64,000 nucleotides of DNA, from NCBI RefSeq assembly GCF_943914565.1, contig NZ_CALUCN010000008.1, positions 62,001 through 126,000 of the forward strand. The letters are read 5' to 3'. This document shows positions 47,912 to 56,479 of this stretch, one piece after another. A model generated the notes under the pieces. That model searched no databases, was not told the DNA's origin, and worked only from the letters and a program-made list of their open reading frames with translations. Source of the DNA: an uncultured Tessaracoccus sp. (lineage in GTDB: Bacteria > Actinomycetota > Actinomycetes > Propionibacteriales > Propionibacteriaceae). Position numbers and translations under genes: made by a program. Numbering within the stretch: position 1 is the first letter of the stretch; every line of letters begins with the position of its first letter.

Positions 47912-48868
47912 TCAGGGCTTGTGGGCGACGAGCACGTCGCGCTTGATCGAGGAGTCGACGCGGTGCGCGAAGTCACCGTCGAGGGGCTCGAGCCCGGCCG
48001 ACCGGCACAGCTCGGTCAGCGCCTCGCGGGCGAGCCCGAACGTGTTCCAGGCGATCCCCAGGGCGCCGCCGTGCTTCAGCTGACCTGCCCAGACAGGGAC
48101 CACGTCGGCGAGCAGCTCGGCGGGGGAGCGGTCCCGGGCGTTGCCCGTCGCGGCACCGTGCGCGACGCCGTAGGGCGCGTCGGTGACGATCGCGTCGAAG
48201 CGCTTCTTGCCGAACAGCGCGGCCGAGTCCCGCGCGTCGCCGGTGAACACCGTCGCCTGCTGCCCCACCACCCGCAGGTCGAAGCGACGCCCGATCGAGC
48301 GCCCACCTCGTCGCACCGGCGTGACCTCGGCGGTGTGCTTCATCCGCTTGCGTCGGAAGTACGTCTTCGCGAACGCCGCGAGTTGCTCGAACGCCTTGAC
48401 GTCGAGCTCGACCCCGTACGCGTCGTGGCCCTGCCGGAGGGCGGTGAAGATCGTCGTGCCGCGGCCGGCGAGCGGGTCGAGCACCTGCCGGCGCCCGTCG
48501 GCCTCGCGGGTGACGGCGCCCAGGGTGACGTTCAGCAGCAGCTGCGTGAACTGCTCGTTCGTCTTGCCCTGGTACTTCGGGATCGAGACGAGGTCCTCCT
48601 CGAGCGTGAACACCTGCGGCAACGCGACGGGCCGCAGCAACTCGCCCTCCCGCTGGAACACCGCGAGGCAGCCGGACTGCCGGGCCACCGTCGCGAGGTC
48701 CACGTCATCCGCAGCGAAGCCCAGGTAGTCGACGCCCGCGACGGCGGTCTCCCCGACGTCGGTCGCGCCCGGGCAGGTGGCGCGCAGCTCGGCGGCGGCG
48801 AGTTGCGGCGCCTGGCCGGCGTAGACCCGGTTGCTCGACGGGGACAGCAACATGAGGTAGTTCGGCAT
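47912..48868 (-). CDS. TRM11-family RNA methyltransferase-like protein
   Basis: 318 residues. The N-terminal 100 residues look like a degenerate THUMP-like RNA-binding region ('QAPQLAAAELRATCPGATDVGE'). The catalytic part has LDPLAGRGTTIFTALRQGHDAYGVELD (SAM site) and the motif IV DAIVTDAPYGVAHG, a DAPYG variant of (N/D)PPY used by guanine-N2 methylases. Comparable to archaeal/eukaryal TRM11 and bacterial relatives. Last gene before the beta-glucan island. Confidence 0.82.
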   Translation of the reverse strand: MPNYLMLLSPSSNRVYAGQAPQLAAAELRATCPGATDVGETAVAGVDYLGFAADDVDLATVARQSGCLAVFQREGELLRPVALPQVFTLEEDLVSIPKYQGKTNEQFTQLLLNVTLGAVTREADGRRQVLDPLAGRGTTIFTALRQGHDAYGVELDVKAFEQLAAFAKTYFRRKRMKHTAEVTPVRRGGRSIGRRFDLRVVGQQATVFTGDARDSAALFGKKRFDAIVTDAPYGVAHGAATGNARDRSPAELLADVVPVWAGQLKHGGALGIAWNTFGLAREALTELCRSAGLEPLDGDFAHRVDSSIKRDVLVAHKP

Positions 48869-48916
48869 GCGGCAACGCTATCGCGTGGTCGGAACGGGAG
48901 TTTGCGCAACAACTGT

Positions 48917-48928
48917 GCAACCGCTTGC
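48917..48928 (+). promoter_or_regulatory. LacI-type operator O1 (GCAACCGCTTGC)
   Basis: Imperfect palindrome of the LacI-family type (GCAANCGNTTGC), overlapping the candidate -35 TTGCGC at 48925-48930. A TTGCGCAA palindrome also occurs at 48902-48909 and 48925-48932. Confidence 0.7.
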
Positions 48929-48954
48929 GCAAAGAGTCTTACGAATCGTAGTTT
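48925..48954 (+). promoter_or_regulatory. Promoter of the LacI/glucan operon
   Basis: -35 TTGCGC (48925-48930), 18-bp spacer, -10 TAGTTT (48949-48954). Expected start of transcription is near 48961, inside or just before operator O2. Confidence 0.55.
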
Positions 48955-48963
48955 TGAGTGAAG

Positions 48964-48975
48964 GCAAGCGCTTGC
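48964..48975 (+). promoter_or_regulatory. LacI-type operator O2 (GCAAGCGCTTGC)
   Basis: A perfect 12-bp palindrome matching the LacI-family consensus, 47 bp from O1 and 30 bp before the regulator's ATG. Together the two sites bracket the promoter, implying autoregulation of the whole operon. Confidence 0.75.
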
Positions 48976-49004
48976 ACAAGTCGAGGAAGACGAAGGAGGA
49001 CGCA

Positions 49005-50006
49005 ATGGCGACGATCTATGAAGTGGCTGCGGCTGCTGGGGTCGCCCCGTCCACGGTGTCGCGCGCCCTACGTCACAGCACCAGGATCAGCGAACGGACG
49101 ATCGGACGCATCGAGCAGGTGGCTGCAGAGCTCAACTACGTGCCGAAGTACGCCGCGCAGGCGCTGGCCGGGTCGTCGGTGCAGACCTTGGCGATGGTCC
49201 TGCCCCGGATCGCGGGTAGCTACTACGCAGACCTCGCGGTGGGCTTCGAGACTCACGCAAGCGAACTCGACTTCTCGGTCATCATGCTCCAAGCGGATTC
49301 GGCACGGGACCGCAGTCGCACCGTGCGTCGCCTCATCGGACAAGCGGACGCCGTCGCGTTCCTGGCCAAGAGTGCCGCCGATGATCGTCTCGTCCAGCAG
49401 GTGGCAGCGTCCCGCCCCGTGGTCACTGTCGCGCGCACCGCCCTGCCCGGTATCCCCGCCTTGTACTCCGAGTCGACCGAATCGGCACACAAGCTCACCA
49501 AGCACTTGATCCAGCAGGGTCGTCGCAGGATCGCCTTCGTCGGTCCCCTCGACGAAGGATCTGACATCGCAGCGCGTCATGAAGGCTTCACCCGGGCGCT
49601 TCGCGGTGCGGGGCTGAGGATTCCCAAGGCCCTGACGGTGTCGATGGATGAGCAGTCGGGACGTCAACTGGCGCGACGCCTCCACATCGAGGGACTACCG
49701 TTCGACGCGCTCGTGTGCGGCTCTGATGAGATCGCGATTGCCACCCTCGATGAGCTGCAGCGCCTGGGGGCGGTCGTTCCCGACGATGTGGCGATCGTCG
49801 GCTGGGACGACGTGCAGACAGCTCGCTATCTGCGGCCGGGTCTGACCACGGTCAAGCAGCCTGTCACCGAACTGGGCGCTCTCGCCGTCGAGACGCTCCA
49901 CCGCTTGCTCCAAGGCCAAGACGTCGAACAGCGGATCACGTTGGGAACAACGATCATGCACCGCCAGTCGTGCGGCTGCACATCAGCCAATTCAGAACAC
50001 AACTGA
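49005..50006 (+). CDS. LacI-family transcriptional regulator
   Basis: 333 residues. N-terminal helix-turn-helix and hinge: TIYEVAAAAGVAPSTVSRALRHSTRISERTIGRIEQVAAELNYVPKYAAQALAG, followed by a periplasmic-binding-protein-like effector domain ('VVPDDVAIVGWDDVQTARYLRPGLTTVKQP'). GAAGGAGG ribosome site, ATG at 49005. First gene of the island and close to two LacI operators. It should repress the operon until a sugar (perhaps sophorose or a glucan fragment) binds. Ten bases separate it from the binding-protein gene. Codon use differs from flanks: 7 of the first 28 codons end in A/T, against 0 of 28 in tmk. Confidence 0.93.
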   Translation: MATIYEVAAAAGVAPSTVSRALRHSTRISERTIGRIEQVAAELNYVPKYAAQALAGSSVQTLAMVLPRIAGSYYADLAVGFETHASELDFSVIMLQADSARDRSRTVRRLIGQADAVAFLAKSAADDRLVQQVAASRPVVTVARTALPGIPALYSESTESAHKLTKHLIQQGRRRIAFVGPLDEGSDIAARHEGFTRALRGAGLRIPKALTVSMDEQSGRQLARRLHIEGLPFDALVCGSDEIAIATLDELQRLGAVVPDDVAIVGWDDVQTARYLRPGLTTVKQPVTELGALAVETLHRLLQGQDVEQRITLGTTIMHRQSCGCTSANSEHN

Positions 50007-50016
50007 GGAGAGAACA

Positions 50017-51318
50017 ATGAAGGTTCAGTCACGGCTCATTGCCGCGGCCGTTGCGGGAGTGATGACGTTGTCACTCAGCGCATGCGGTCGCGACGCCGGC
50101 AACTCGGGCGGCGAGAACACGGGAGACACGGGGAAGAGCTCGGCTGCCGGTTCCGACATCGCATCAGGTCCAGCAACGGGTTCCCTGGACGTGTGGGCCA
50201 TGGGAGTCGAGGGCGAGAAGCTGCCCGAGCTCGTCAAGAAGTTCGAGGACGAGAACCCCGATGTGACCATCAACGTGACGGCTGTCCCGTGGGAATCGGC
50301 ACACGACAAGTTCACCGCCGCCATCGCCGCCGGGACGACGCCGGATGTCGCCCAGGTGGGTACCACGTGGATGGGGGAGTTCGTGGGTCTCGACGCCCTC
50401 GATGCGACACCCGGCCTGATCGACGCAGCCCAGTTCTTCGAAGGCGCGCAGGCGACAACGATGGTCGACGGTACGTCCTACGCGGTGCCGTGGTACGTGG
50501 AGACCAGGCTTGTCTACTATCGCACGGACATCGCCAAGGCTGCGGGCATCACGGACGTGCCCAAGGACTGGGACGCGCTCAAGGACATGGCCAGGAAGAT
50601 GCAGCAGCAAGACGGTGTCGACTGGGGAATCAACCTGCAGCCCGGTGGCACGGGTTCCTGGCAGACAGTACTTCCCCTCATGTGGTCCAACGGTGGTGCC
50701 GTCACCGACGACGACGTCAGCAAGTTCACGTTTGACACGCCCGAGAATGCCGAGGCCCTGTCCTACTACCAGTCCTTCTTCGGCGAGAAGATCGCCAACA
50801 GCGCGCCGACCGAAGGCATGACGGAGACGCAGTTCGCAGACGGGTCGGTCCCGATGTTCATCTCAGGCCCGTGGATGATGGGAGCCGTCGAGGCTGCCGG
50901 TGGTGATGGATTCGCAGACAAGTACGACGTGTTCGAGATGCCGGTCAAGAAGTCCAGTGCCTCGTTCATCGGCGGATCCAACTTGGCGGTGTTCAAGGCC
51001 AGTGACAACCGTGATGCAGCATGGAAGCTCGTCCAGTACCTCACGGATGCGCAGACCCAGGTGACGTGGTTCGAGATCAGCACCGACCTGCCGGCCGTGC
51101 AGTCAGCGTGGGAGGACGATGCCCTGCAGGCAGACGAGAAGCTTGCAAAGTTCGGAACGCAACTCGAGTCCGCGTTCGCCCCTCCGTCGATCTCCACTTG
51201 GGAACAGGTTGCCGACCAGCTCGACGGTGAGGTCGAGAAGGTGACCAAGACCGGTGCAGATCCAGCCGAGGCACTGGCCAACGTGCAGAAGCAGGCCACC
51301 TCGATCGGCATGGGCTGA
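50017..51318 (+). CDS. Extracellular oligosaccharide-binding lipoprotein
   Basis: 433 residues. MKVQSRLIAAAVAGVMTLSLSACG is a Sec signal with lipobox (LSAC). The mature protein opens with an Asn/Gly/Ser linker, then 'GSLDVWAMGVEGEKLPELVKKFEDENPDVTINVTAVPW', characteristic of CUT1 binding proteins, and contains the 'DGTSYAVPWYVETRLVYYRTDI' segment. GAGGAG ribosome site. Likely binds a gluco-oligosaccharide generated by the GH144 enzyme and passes it to the permeases. Comparable to the SO-BP of Listeria innocua by locus context only. Confidence 0.92.
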   Translation: MKVQSRLIAAAVAGVMTLSLSACGRDAGNSGGENTGDTGKSSAAGSDIASGPATGSLDVWAMGVEGEKLPELVKKFEDENPDVTINVTAVPWESAHDKFTAAIAAGTTPDVAQVGTTWMGEFVGLDALDATPGLIDAAQFFEGAQATTMVDGTSYAVPWYVETRLVYYRTDIAKAAGITDVPKDWDALKDMARKMQQQDGVDWGINLQPGGTGSWQTVLPLMWSNGGAVTDDDVSKFTFDTPENAEALSYYQSFFGEKIANSAPTEGMTETQFADGSVPMFISGPWMMGAVEAAGGDGFADKYDVFEMPVKKSSASFIGGSNLAVFKASDNRDAAWKLVQYLTDAQTQVTWFEISTDLPAVQSAWEDDALQADEKLAKFGTQLESAFAPPSISTWEQVADQLDGEVEKVTKTGADPAEALANVQKQATSIGMG

Positions 51319-51321
51319 TCC

Positions 51322-52257
51322 ATGAGCGCCCGTGCCGCAGCATCCGCTGAGGCGACGCCTCGCTCGCGACGACGCCGTGGCAAGCGGAACGCGAGCGAGG
51401 CCCGGGCAGGCCTGGTCCTGGCGCTGCCCTTCTGTCTCCTCTTCCTGACCTTCATCATCTGGCCCGTGTTCCAGTCGATGTTTATGAGTTTCACCGACAC
51501 GCGGGTCACTGACATCCGCACGCCGTTCGCCGTGGATTTCGTCGCGCTGGACAACTACATACAGGTGTTGCAGGACGAGAAGTTTCAGAAGGCCGCAGTC
51601 AACACGATCATCTTCGTCCTCGTGGGTGTGCCGCTCACGATGGCCTGTGGTCTTGCCGCCGCGATCGCGCTCAACAAGGGAATCACGAGGTTCCGGGCGG
51701 TCTTCCGGGTCGGTTTCTACACGCCGGTCATCACCAGTATTGTCGCGGTCGCCGTGGTCTGGAGATTCCTGTTGCAGCCAAACAACGGCCTCGTCAACAC
51801 GGTTCTCGACGTCATCGGCATCGACGGACCGAACTGGCTCGGAGACCCCCGCACGGCGCTGCCGTCGCTCATCGTCATGGCCACATGGCGCAACTTCGGC
51901 ACGAGCATGATCATCTTCCTCGCTGGTCTGCAGTCAGTCGACTGGCAGCTGCACGAAGCAGCTGCTCTGGACGGAGCGGGGTCCTGGCAGCGCTTCCTGA
52001 ACGTCACGTTGCCCGGGATTCGACCGACCTTCCTCTTCGTCCTCGTCACCACCACGATCGGCTACCTGCAGTTCTTCGAGGAGCCGTTCGTGATGACGCT
52101 CGGTGGGCCGTTGGACAGCACCATCTCGGTCTCGATGTACACCTACCAGCAGTTCGGCTTCGGCAACTATGGAATCGCCAGCGCGATGGCGTACATCACT
52201 TTCATGGTCATCGTCGTCGTGACCCTGGTGCAGTTCCGGATCGCGAGGGAGAAATGA
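51322..52257 (+). CDS. Sugar ABC permease, MalF type
   Basis: 311 residues. Basic cytoplasmic start (SRRRRGKRNASEARAG), first helix LVLALPFCLLFLTFIIW, 'FVALDNYIQVLQDEKFQKAAVNTIIFV' and the EAA loop LHEAAALDGAGSWQRFLNVTLPGI. Six helices. Starts four bases after the binding-protein stop. Its end overlaps the next permease (ATGATGA). Confidence 0.92.
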   Translation: MSARAAASAEATPRSRRRRGKRNASEARAGLVLALPFCLLFLTFIIWPVFQSMFMSFTDTRVTDIRTPFAVDFVALDNYIQVLQDEKFQKAAVNTIIFVLVGVPLTMACGLAAAIALNKGITRFRAVFRVGFYTPVITSIVAVAVVWRFLLQPNNGLVNTVLDVIGIDGPNWLGDPRTALPSLIVMATWRNFGTSMIIFLAGLQSVDWQLHEAAALDGAGSWQRFLNVTLPGIRPTFLFVLVTTTIGYLQFFEEPFVMTLGGPLDSTISVSMYTYQQFGFGNYGIASAMAYITFMVIVVVTLVQFRIAREK

Positions 52258-53078
52258 TGAAGAGAACACAGAATCGTTGGTGGTTGTACGTCATCCTGAG
52301 CATCTTGCTCCTTGTGGTCACCACCCCGTTCATCTGGATGGTGCTCGGTAGCATCAAGACCCAAGGGGAGTTGCTGCAGTCCCCACCAACATTCCTTCCC
52401 GAGGTTCCAACCTGGGACAACTTCGTCCGCCTGTTCGAGCGGCTGGACTTCGCGCACTACTTCAAGAACTCCGCTGTCGTCGCGGTGTGCGTGACTGCTG
52501 GCAACCTCATCTTCTGCTCAATGCTGGGGTACGCACTGGCGCACCTCGAGTTTCCGGGCAAGCGGACAATCTTCGGCTCGGTGCTGGGTACCCTCATGAT
52601 CCCGGGCCTCGTCACCTTCATCCCACAGTTCGTTCTCGTGGTGAACCTCGGACTGGCGAATTCCATCTCGGCACTCATCCTGCCGTTCCTCGTCGGCCCA
52701 TTCGGCGTGTTCCTGATGCGACAGTTCTTCCAAGGCATCCCGAGAGAACTCCTGGAAGCAGCGCGGATCGACGGAGCGGGCGAGTTCCGTATCTTCTTCA
52801 CAGTGTTCCTGCCACTTGCAGGACCTGCGGTGGCGACGCTCGGAATCCTGACCTTCCTCGGCTCATGGAACAACTTCCTGTGGCCACTCGTGGTCGCCTC
52901 GACTGAGGAGATGTACACACTCCCGGTGGCGCTGGCGTTGGTGTCGACCGGGCAGAACCAGACAGACTACGGCCTGCTGCTCGCGGGTGCGTCGCTCGTG
53001 ATCCTCCCCATCTTGGTCGTGTTCCTCTTCCTCCAGCGCTACTTCATCGAAGGCATCGCGAACACCGGAATCAAGTGA
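52254..53078 (+). CDS. Sugar ABC permease, MalG type
   Basis: 274 residues from MMKRTQNRWW (two adjacent ATGs; the first, overlapping the upstream stop by four bases, is used). Six helices, EAA loop ELLEAARIDGAGEFRIFFTVFLP, and the ending 'QRYFIEGIANTGIK', typical of the family. There is no ATP-binding subunit in the island, so a multi-use ATPase elsewhere is expected. 31 bases separate it from the GH144 gene. Confidence 0.92.
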   Translation: MMKRTQNRWWLYVILSILLLVVTTPFIWMVLGSIKTQGELLQSPPTFLPEVPTWDNFVRLFERLDFAHYFKNSAVVAVCVTAGNLIFCSMLGYALAHLEFPGKRTIFGSVLGTLMIPGLVTFIPQFVLVVNLGLANSISALILPFLVGPFGVFLMRQFFQGIPRELLEAARIDGAGEFRIFFTVFLPLAGPAVATLGILTFLGSWNNFLWPLVVASTEEMYTLPVALALVSTGQNQTDYGLLLAGASLVILPILVVFLFLQRYFIEGIANTGIK

Positions 53079-53109
53079 CCATCGCGTACACCTCCCGAAA
53101 GGACGACTC

Positions 53110-54654
53110 ATGGATGAAACGCTGACCCGGAGGGGCCTGCTGACCGGCGCGGCGTGTGCTGCAACGCTTGCCGCGCTTGACCAACCGCAGGCTGCTGCCA
53201 ACCCTGTTGGACGGGGCCGACCCGGCGGCTGGGACGAACGACTCATGCGGTGGGCGCGAGACACTTGGCGGTCCGTGGTAGCGATGGTCGATGCGAGTAC
53301 GGGGCTCATCACCGACCACATCGACAGCCAGCTGATCGAGCGGAGCGGCTACACCTCGCCGACGAACATCGGTGGGTACCTGTGGAGCATCATCGTTGCC
53401 CGTGACCTGCGCATCGTCACGCCAGGGGAGGCACGACGGCGGATCGCCACGACGCTGACCTCGCTGGAACGAATGGACAAGCACGACGCCAGCGGGATGT
53501 TCTTCAACTGGTATGACGAAACCAATGCGGAGGTGTTGCGGGTTTGGCCGGACAACGGGGCCAAGGTCGTCCCGTTCGTCTCCTCGGTGGACATGGGATG
53601 GCTGGGTGCCGCGCTGCACCTCGTTGCCGAGGCCGACCCCTCCAACGCCCGCAGGGCTCGTGCGCTGTTCAGCGCCATGCGGTGGGACATCTTCCATGAC
53701 GCGGGCTGGTGGCGGCCCGGAGGCGCGAACTACGGCGGCTTCTGGATGGAGGATCCTGGACGGTCCGGGACTGCGCTTCTTCCTCCCACGACCGGTGAGG
53801 GGCCAGATCTCTGGTATCACGTGGGCCACCACTACGACACCGCGGTTTCCGAAGCCCGAATGGTGACGTACCTCGGCATCATCCGCGGACAGATCCCACC
53901 CGAGGCGTACTTCGCCACATTCCGGACCTTTCCTCCTGACTGGGACTGGCAGGAGATGGCCCCTGAGGGTGCTTGGGAACAGCATCTGGGCGTCCCTGTC
54001 TACCAAGGCGCGTACACATACCGAGGAATGATGGTCGTGCCCGGCTGGGGCGGCTCAATGTTCGAAGAGCTCATGCCCGATCTCTTCGTTCCCGAGTCCA
54101 CTTGGGCTCCAGAATCGTGGGGGAGGAACCATCGCCTCCACGTCCGTGCCCAGCGTGAGCACGGACTCGAGGACGCCAAGTACGGGTACTGGGGCTTCTC
54201 TCCGTCCTCTGACCCACACGGCGGATACCGCGAATACGGTGTCGATGCCCTTGGCCTCAACCCCGACGGGTACTTCTCCGATCATGAGAAGACGGACTAT
54301 CGGGCCAACAAGGTGTCGCAGGCCCATGGCGACGGCGTGGTGACGCCGCATGCCGCGTTTCTCGCCATGATGTACGAGCCTGAGAACGCCATTCGAAACT
54401 TGCAGAAGCTCCAACGTGACTTTGACTGCTACGGACGCGGAGGCTTCTTCGACGCGGTCGCCACCAAGAGCGGTCGTGTCGCCCGACGATACCTCGCTCT
54501 GGACCAGAGCATGATCCTGGGCTCCATCGGGAACGTGCTGTTGGATGGCGGGTTGCGACGATGGTTTGCCACCAAGGAGGTCGAGCGTGCCCTGCGCCCG
54601 GTCGTGGCTCGCGAACGATTCAATGTTGGAGCAAAGCATGTCAACAGAGCGTGA
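53110..54654 (+). CDS. Secreted GH144-type endo-beta-1,2-glucanase (glucoamylase-like domain)
   Basis: 514 residues. Tat-like signal: TRRGLLTGAACAATLAAL, cleavage near QAAANP. The mature protein shows the glycoamylase/GH144 pattern: 'SPTNIGGYLWSIIVARDLRI', 'DASGMFFNWYDE', 'FVSSVDMGWLGAALHLVAEADP', 'YGYWGFSPSSDPHGGYREYGVDALG', 'GVVTPHAAFLAMMYEPENAIRNLQKL' and 'YGRGGFFDAV'. GH144 members cleave beta-1,2-glucans (cyclic or linear). As the only exported enzyme in the island it would supply oligosaccharides to the importer. A start at 53110 follows CCCGAAAGGAC. The stop overlaps GH3 by 17 bases. Confidence 0.82.
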   Translation: MDETLTRRGLLTGAACAATLAALDQPQAAANPVGRGRPGGWDERLMRWARDTWRSVVAMVDASTGLITDHIDSQLIERSGYTSPTNIGGYLWSIIVARDLRIVTPGEARRRIATTLTSLERMDKHDASGMFFNWYDETNAEVLRVWPDNGAKVVPFVSSVDMGWLGAALHLVAEADPSNARRARALFSAMRWDIFHDAGWWRPGGANYGGFWMEDPGRSGTALLPPTTGEGPDLWYHVGHHYDTAVSEARMVTYLGIIRGQIPPEAYFATFRTFPPDWDWQEMAPEGAWEQHLGVPVYQGAYTYRGMMVVPGWGGSMFEELMPDLFVPESTWAPESWGRNHRLHVRAQREHGLEDAKYGYWGFSPSSDPHGGYREYGVDALGLNPDGYFSDHEKTDYRANKVSQAHGDGVVTPHAAFLAMMYEPENAIRNLQKLQRDFDCYGRGGFFDAVATKSGRVARRYLALDQSMILGSIGNVLLDGGLRRWFATKEVERALRPVVARERFNVGAKHVNRA

Positions 54655-56479
54655 CGTAAACGAGCTTCCCGCGTACCGCGATCTGAACCACAACGGGTGC
54701 ATGGACCCGTTCGAGGATCCTGGCCTTCCAGTGGACGATCGAGTGGACGACCTCCTGCCACGCCTCTCCGTCGAGGAGCTGGTTGGTCTGATGTTTCACA
54801 CGGTCATCGAAGCCGGAGCCGACGGGACCCCGCTCGACGGGCCGGGCAGAATCAGCAAGTCGGGGACCCGCGACGTCGTCGTCGGCAAGCGTATGAACCA
54901 CTTCAACGTCCATGCCCTCGTCGACGCACGACAAGCGGCCAGCTGGGCCAACAAGGTCCAGGAGATGGCATGTGAAACTCCCCACTCCATCCCCGTGACG
55001 ATTTCCACCGATCCCAGGCATGCTGCTGCGCAGAACGCCGGGACGAGCTGGGCAAGCACCTTCTTCTCCCAGTGGCCAGACCCGATGGGGCTGGCGGCAC
55101 TGGACGATCCGGACCTCATTCGCCGGCACTACGATGTCGTTCGTCGTGAATATGTGGCAGTAGGAATTCGCATGGCGCTGCACCCCACCGCAGATCTGGC
55201 AACTGAGCCGCGCTGGGGGCGCCAGCGGGAGACCTTCGGGCAGGACCCCGTCAAGACTGCTGAGTTCGTCGCGGCGGCTCTGGAGGGTCTCCAGGGCGAG
55301 GCATTGGGGCCCAACGCCGTCGCCGCAACGACGAAGCACTTTCCCGGCGGGGGACCCCAACTGCACGGCGAGGATGCGCATTTTCCGTACGGCAAGGAGC
55401 AGACCTACCCCGGTGGACGCTTCCACGACCATCTCAAACCGTTCGAAGCCGCCATCGGAAAACGAACGGCAGCGATGATGCCTTACTACGGGATGCCGAT
55501 CGACCTCACGATCGACGGGAAGCCCGTTGAACCGGTGGGGTTCGGGTACAACAGGCAAATCACGACGGACCTGCTGCGAGGGCAGCTCGGCTTTCGAGGC
55601 CTTGTGCTGTCTGACTGGGAGTTGATCAGCGACAACGTCGTGGATGGGCAGGTGCTGCCCGCCCGCGCATGGGGGGTCGAGGAGCTCAGCCCGGAGGAAC
55701 GGATGCTGAGACTCCTTGACGCGGGTGTTGATCAGTTCGGCGGCGAAGAGTGCACAGACATGCTCGTCGATCTCGTCCGAGCAGGCGCTGTCAACCGATC
55801 ACGCCTGGAAGAGTCAGCCCGAAGAATTCTCACCCTGAAGTTTCAACTCGGTCTCTTCGACGACCCGTTCGTCGATGAGGACGCAGCCGTGCAAACCGTG
55901 GGCACGAGCGAGGCAGTCCGCGCAGGGTTGGAGGCACAGAGTCAATCGGTGGTCGTGGCAACCAACCGCGCCGTGCTGCCGGTTGGCGGAGCACGTGCGT
56001 ACGTGTGGGGGATCGCCCCCGACGTCGCAGCAAACCATGTCGACGTGGTCGAGGACCTGGAATCGGCTGATGTCGTGCTGGCGAGAGTTGATGCGCCCTT
56101 TGAACCCCGGGACGACCTGTTCCTCGAATCCTGGTTCCGACAAGGAAGCCTGGAGTTCCGGCCGGGGTTGCTGTACCAACTCGAAGAACTGAGCCGGGTC
56201 AAGCCGTTGATCGTCGATGTGCGCGCGGATCGGCCGGCGATCTGCACGCCGATCGCTGCCTTCGCATCCGCGTTGACGATCTCCTTCGGCGTCTCTGACC
56301 TCGCATGGCTTCACGCCATCACCGGCCGAGTGCCTCCGCGGGGACGCCTCCCCATTGATCTTCCGCGGTCGATGGACGCAGTCCGGCAAGGCCGTCCAGA
56401 TGTCCCGGGCGACACTGAGAATCCTCTGTTCAAGGCAGGCCACGGTCTGCGAATCGACACCAAGGTATGTGATGACTGA
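54638..56479 (+). CDS. GH3 beta-glucosidase-like enzyme
   Basis: 613 residues. Barrel domain: 'IPVTISTDPRHAA', 'RMALHPTADLATEPRWGRQRETFGQDP', 'AATTKHFPGGGPQLHGEDAHFPYG' (the KHFPG substrate loop), and the nucleophile in GLVLSDWELIS (Asp near 325). A second alpha/beta domain follows ('LEAQSQSVVVATNRAVLPV'). No signal peptide: cytoplasmic. The start is the ATG at 54638 with GGAG six bases before it. With GH144 and GH94 nearby, sophorose or short beta-1,2-gluco-oligosaccharides are the likely substrates. Overlaps GH94 by eight bases. Confidence 0.9.
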   Translation: MSTERDVNELPAYRDLNHNGCMDPFEDPGLPVDDRVDDLLPRLSVEELVGLMFHTVIEAGADGTPLDGPGRISKSGTRDVVVGKRMNHFNVHALVDARQAASWANKVQEMACETPHSIPVTISTDPRHAAAQNAGTSWASTFFSQWPDPMGLAALDDPDLIRRHYDVVRREYVAVGIRMALHPTADLATEPRWGRQRETFGQDPVKTAEFVAAALEGLQGEALGPNAVAATTKHFPGGGPQLHGEDAHFPYGKEQTYPGGRFHDHLKPFEAAIGKRTAAMMPYYGMPIDLTIDGKPVEPVGFGYNRQITTDLLRGQLGFRGLVLSDWELISDNVVDGQVLPARAWGVEELSPEERMLRLLDAGVDQFGGEECTDMLVDLVRAGAVNRSRLEESARRILTLKFQLGLFDDPFVDEDAAVQTVGTSEAVRAGLEAQSQSVVVATNRAVLPVGGARAYVWGIAPDVAANHVDVVEDLESADVVLARVDAPFEPRDDLFLESWFRQGSLEFRPGLLYQLEELSRVKPLIVDVRADRPAICTPIAAFASALTISFGVSDLAWLHAITGRVPPRGRLPIDLPRSMDAVRQGRPDVPGDTENPLFKAGHGLRIDTKVCDD

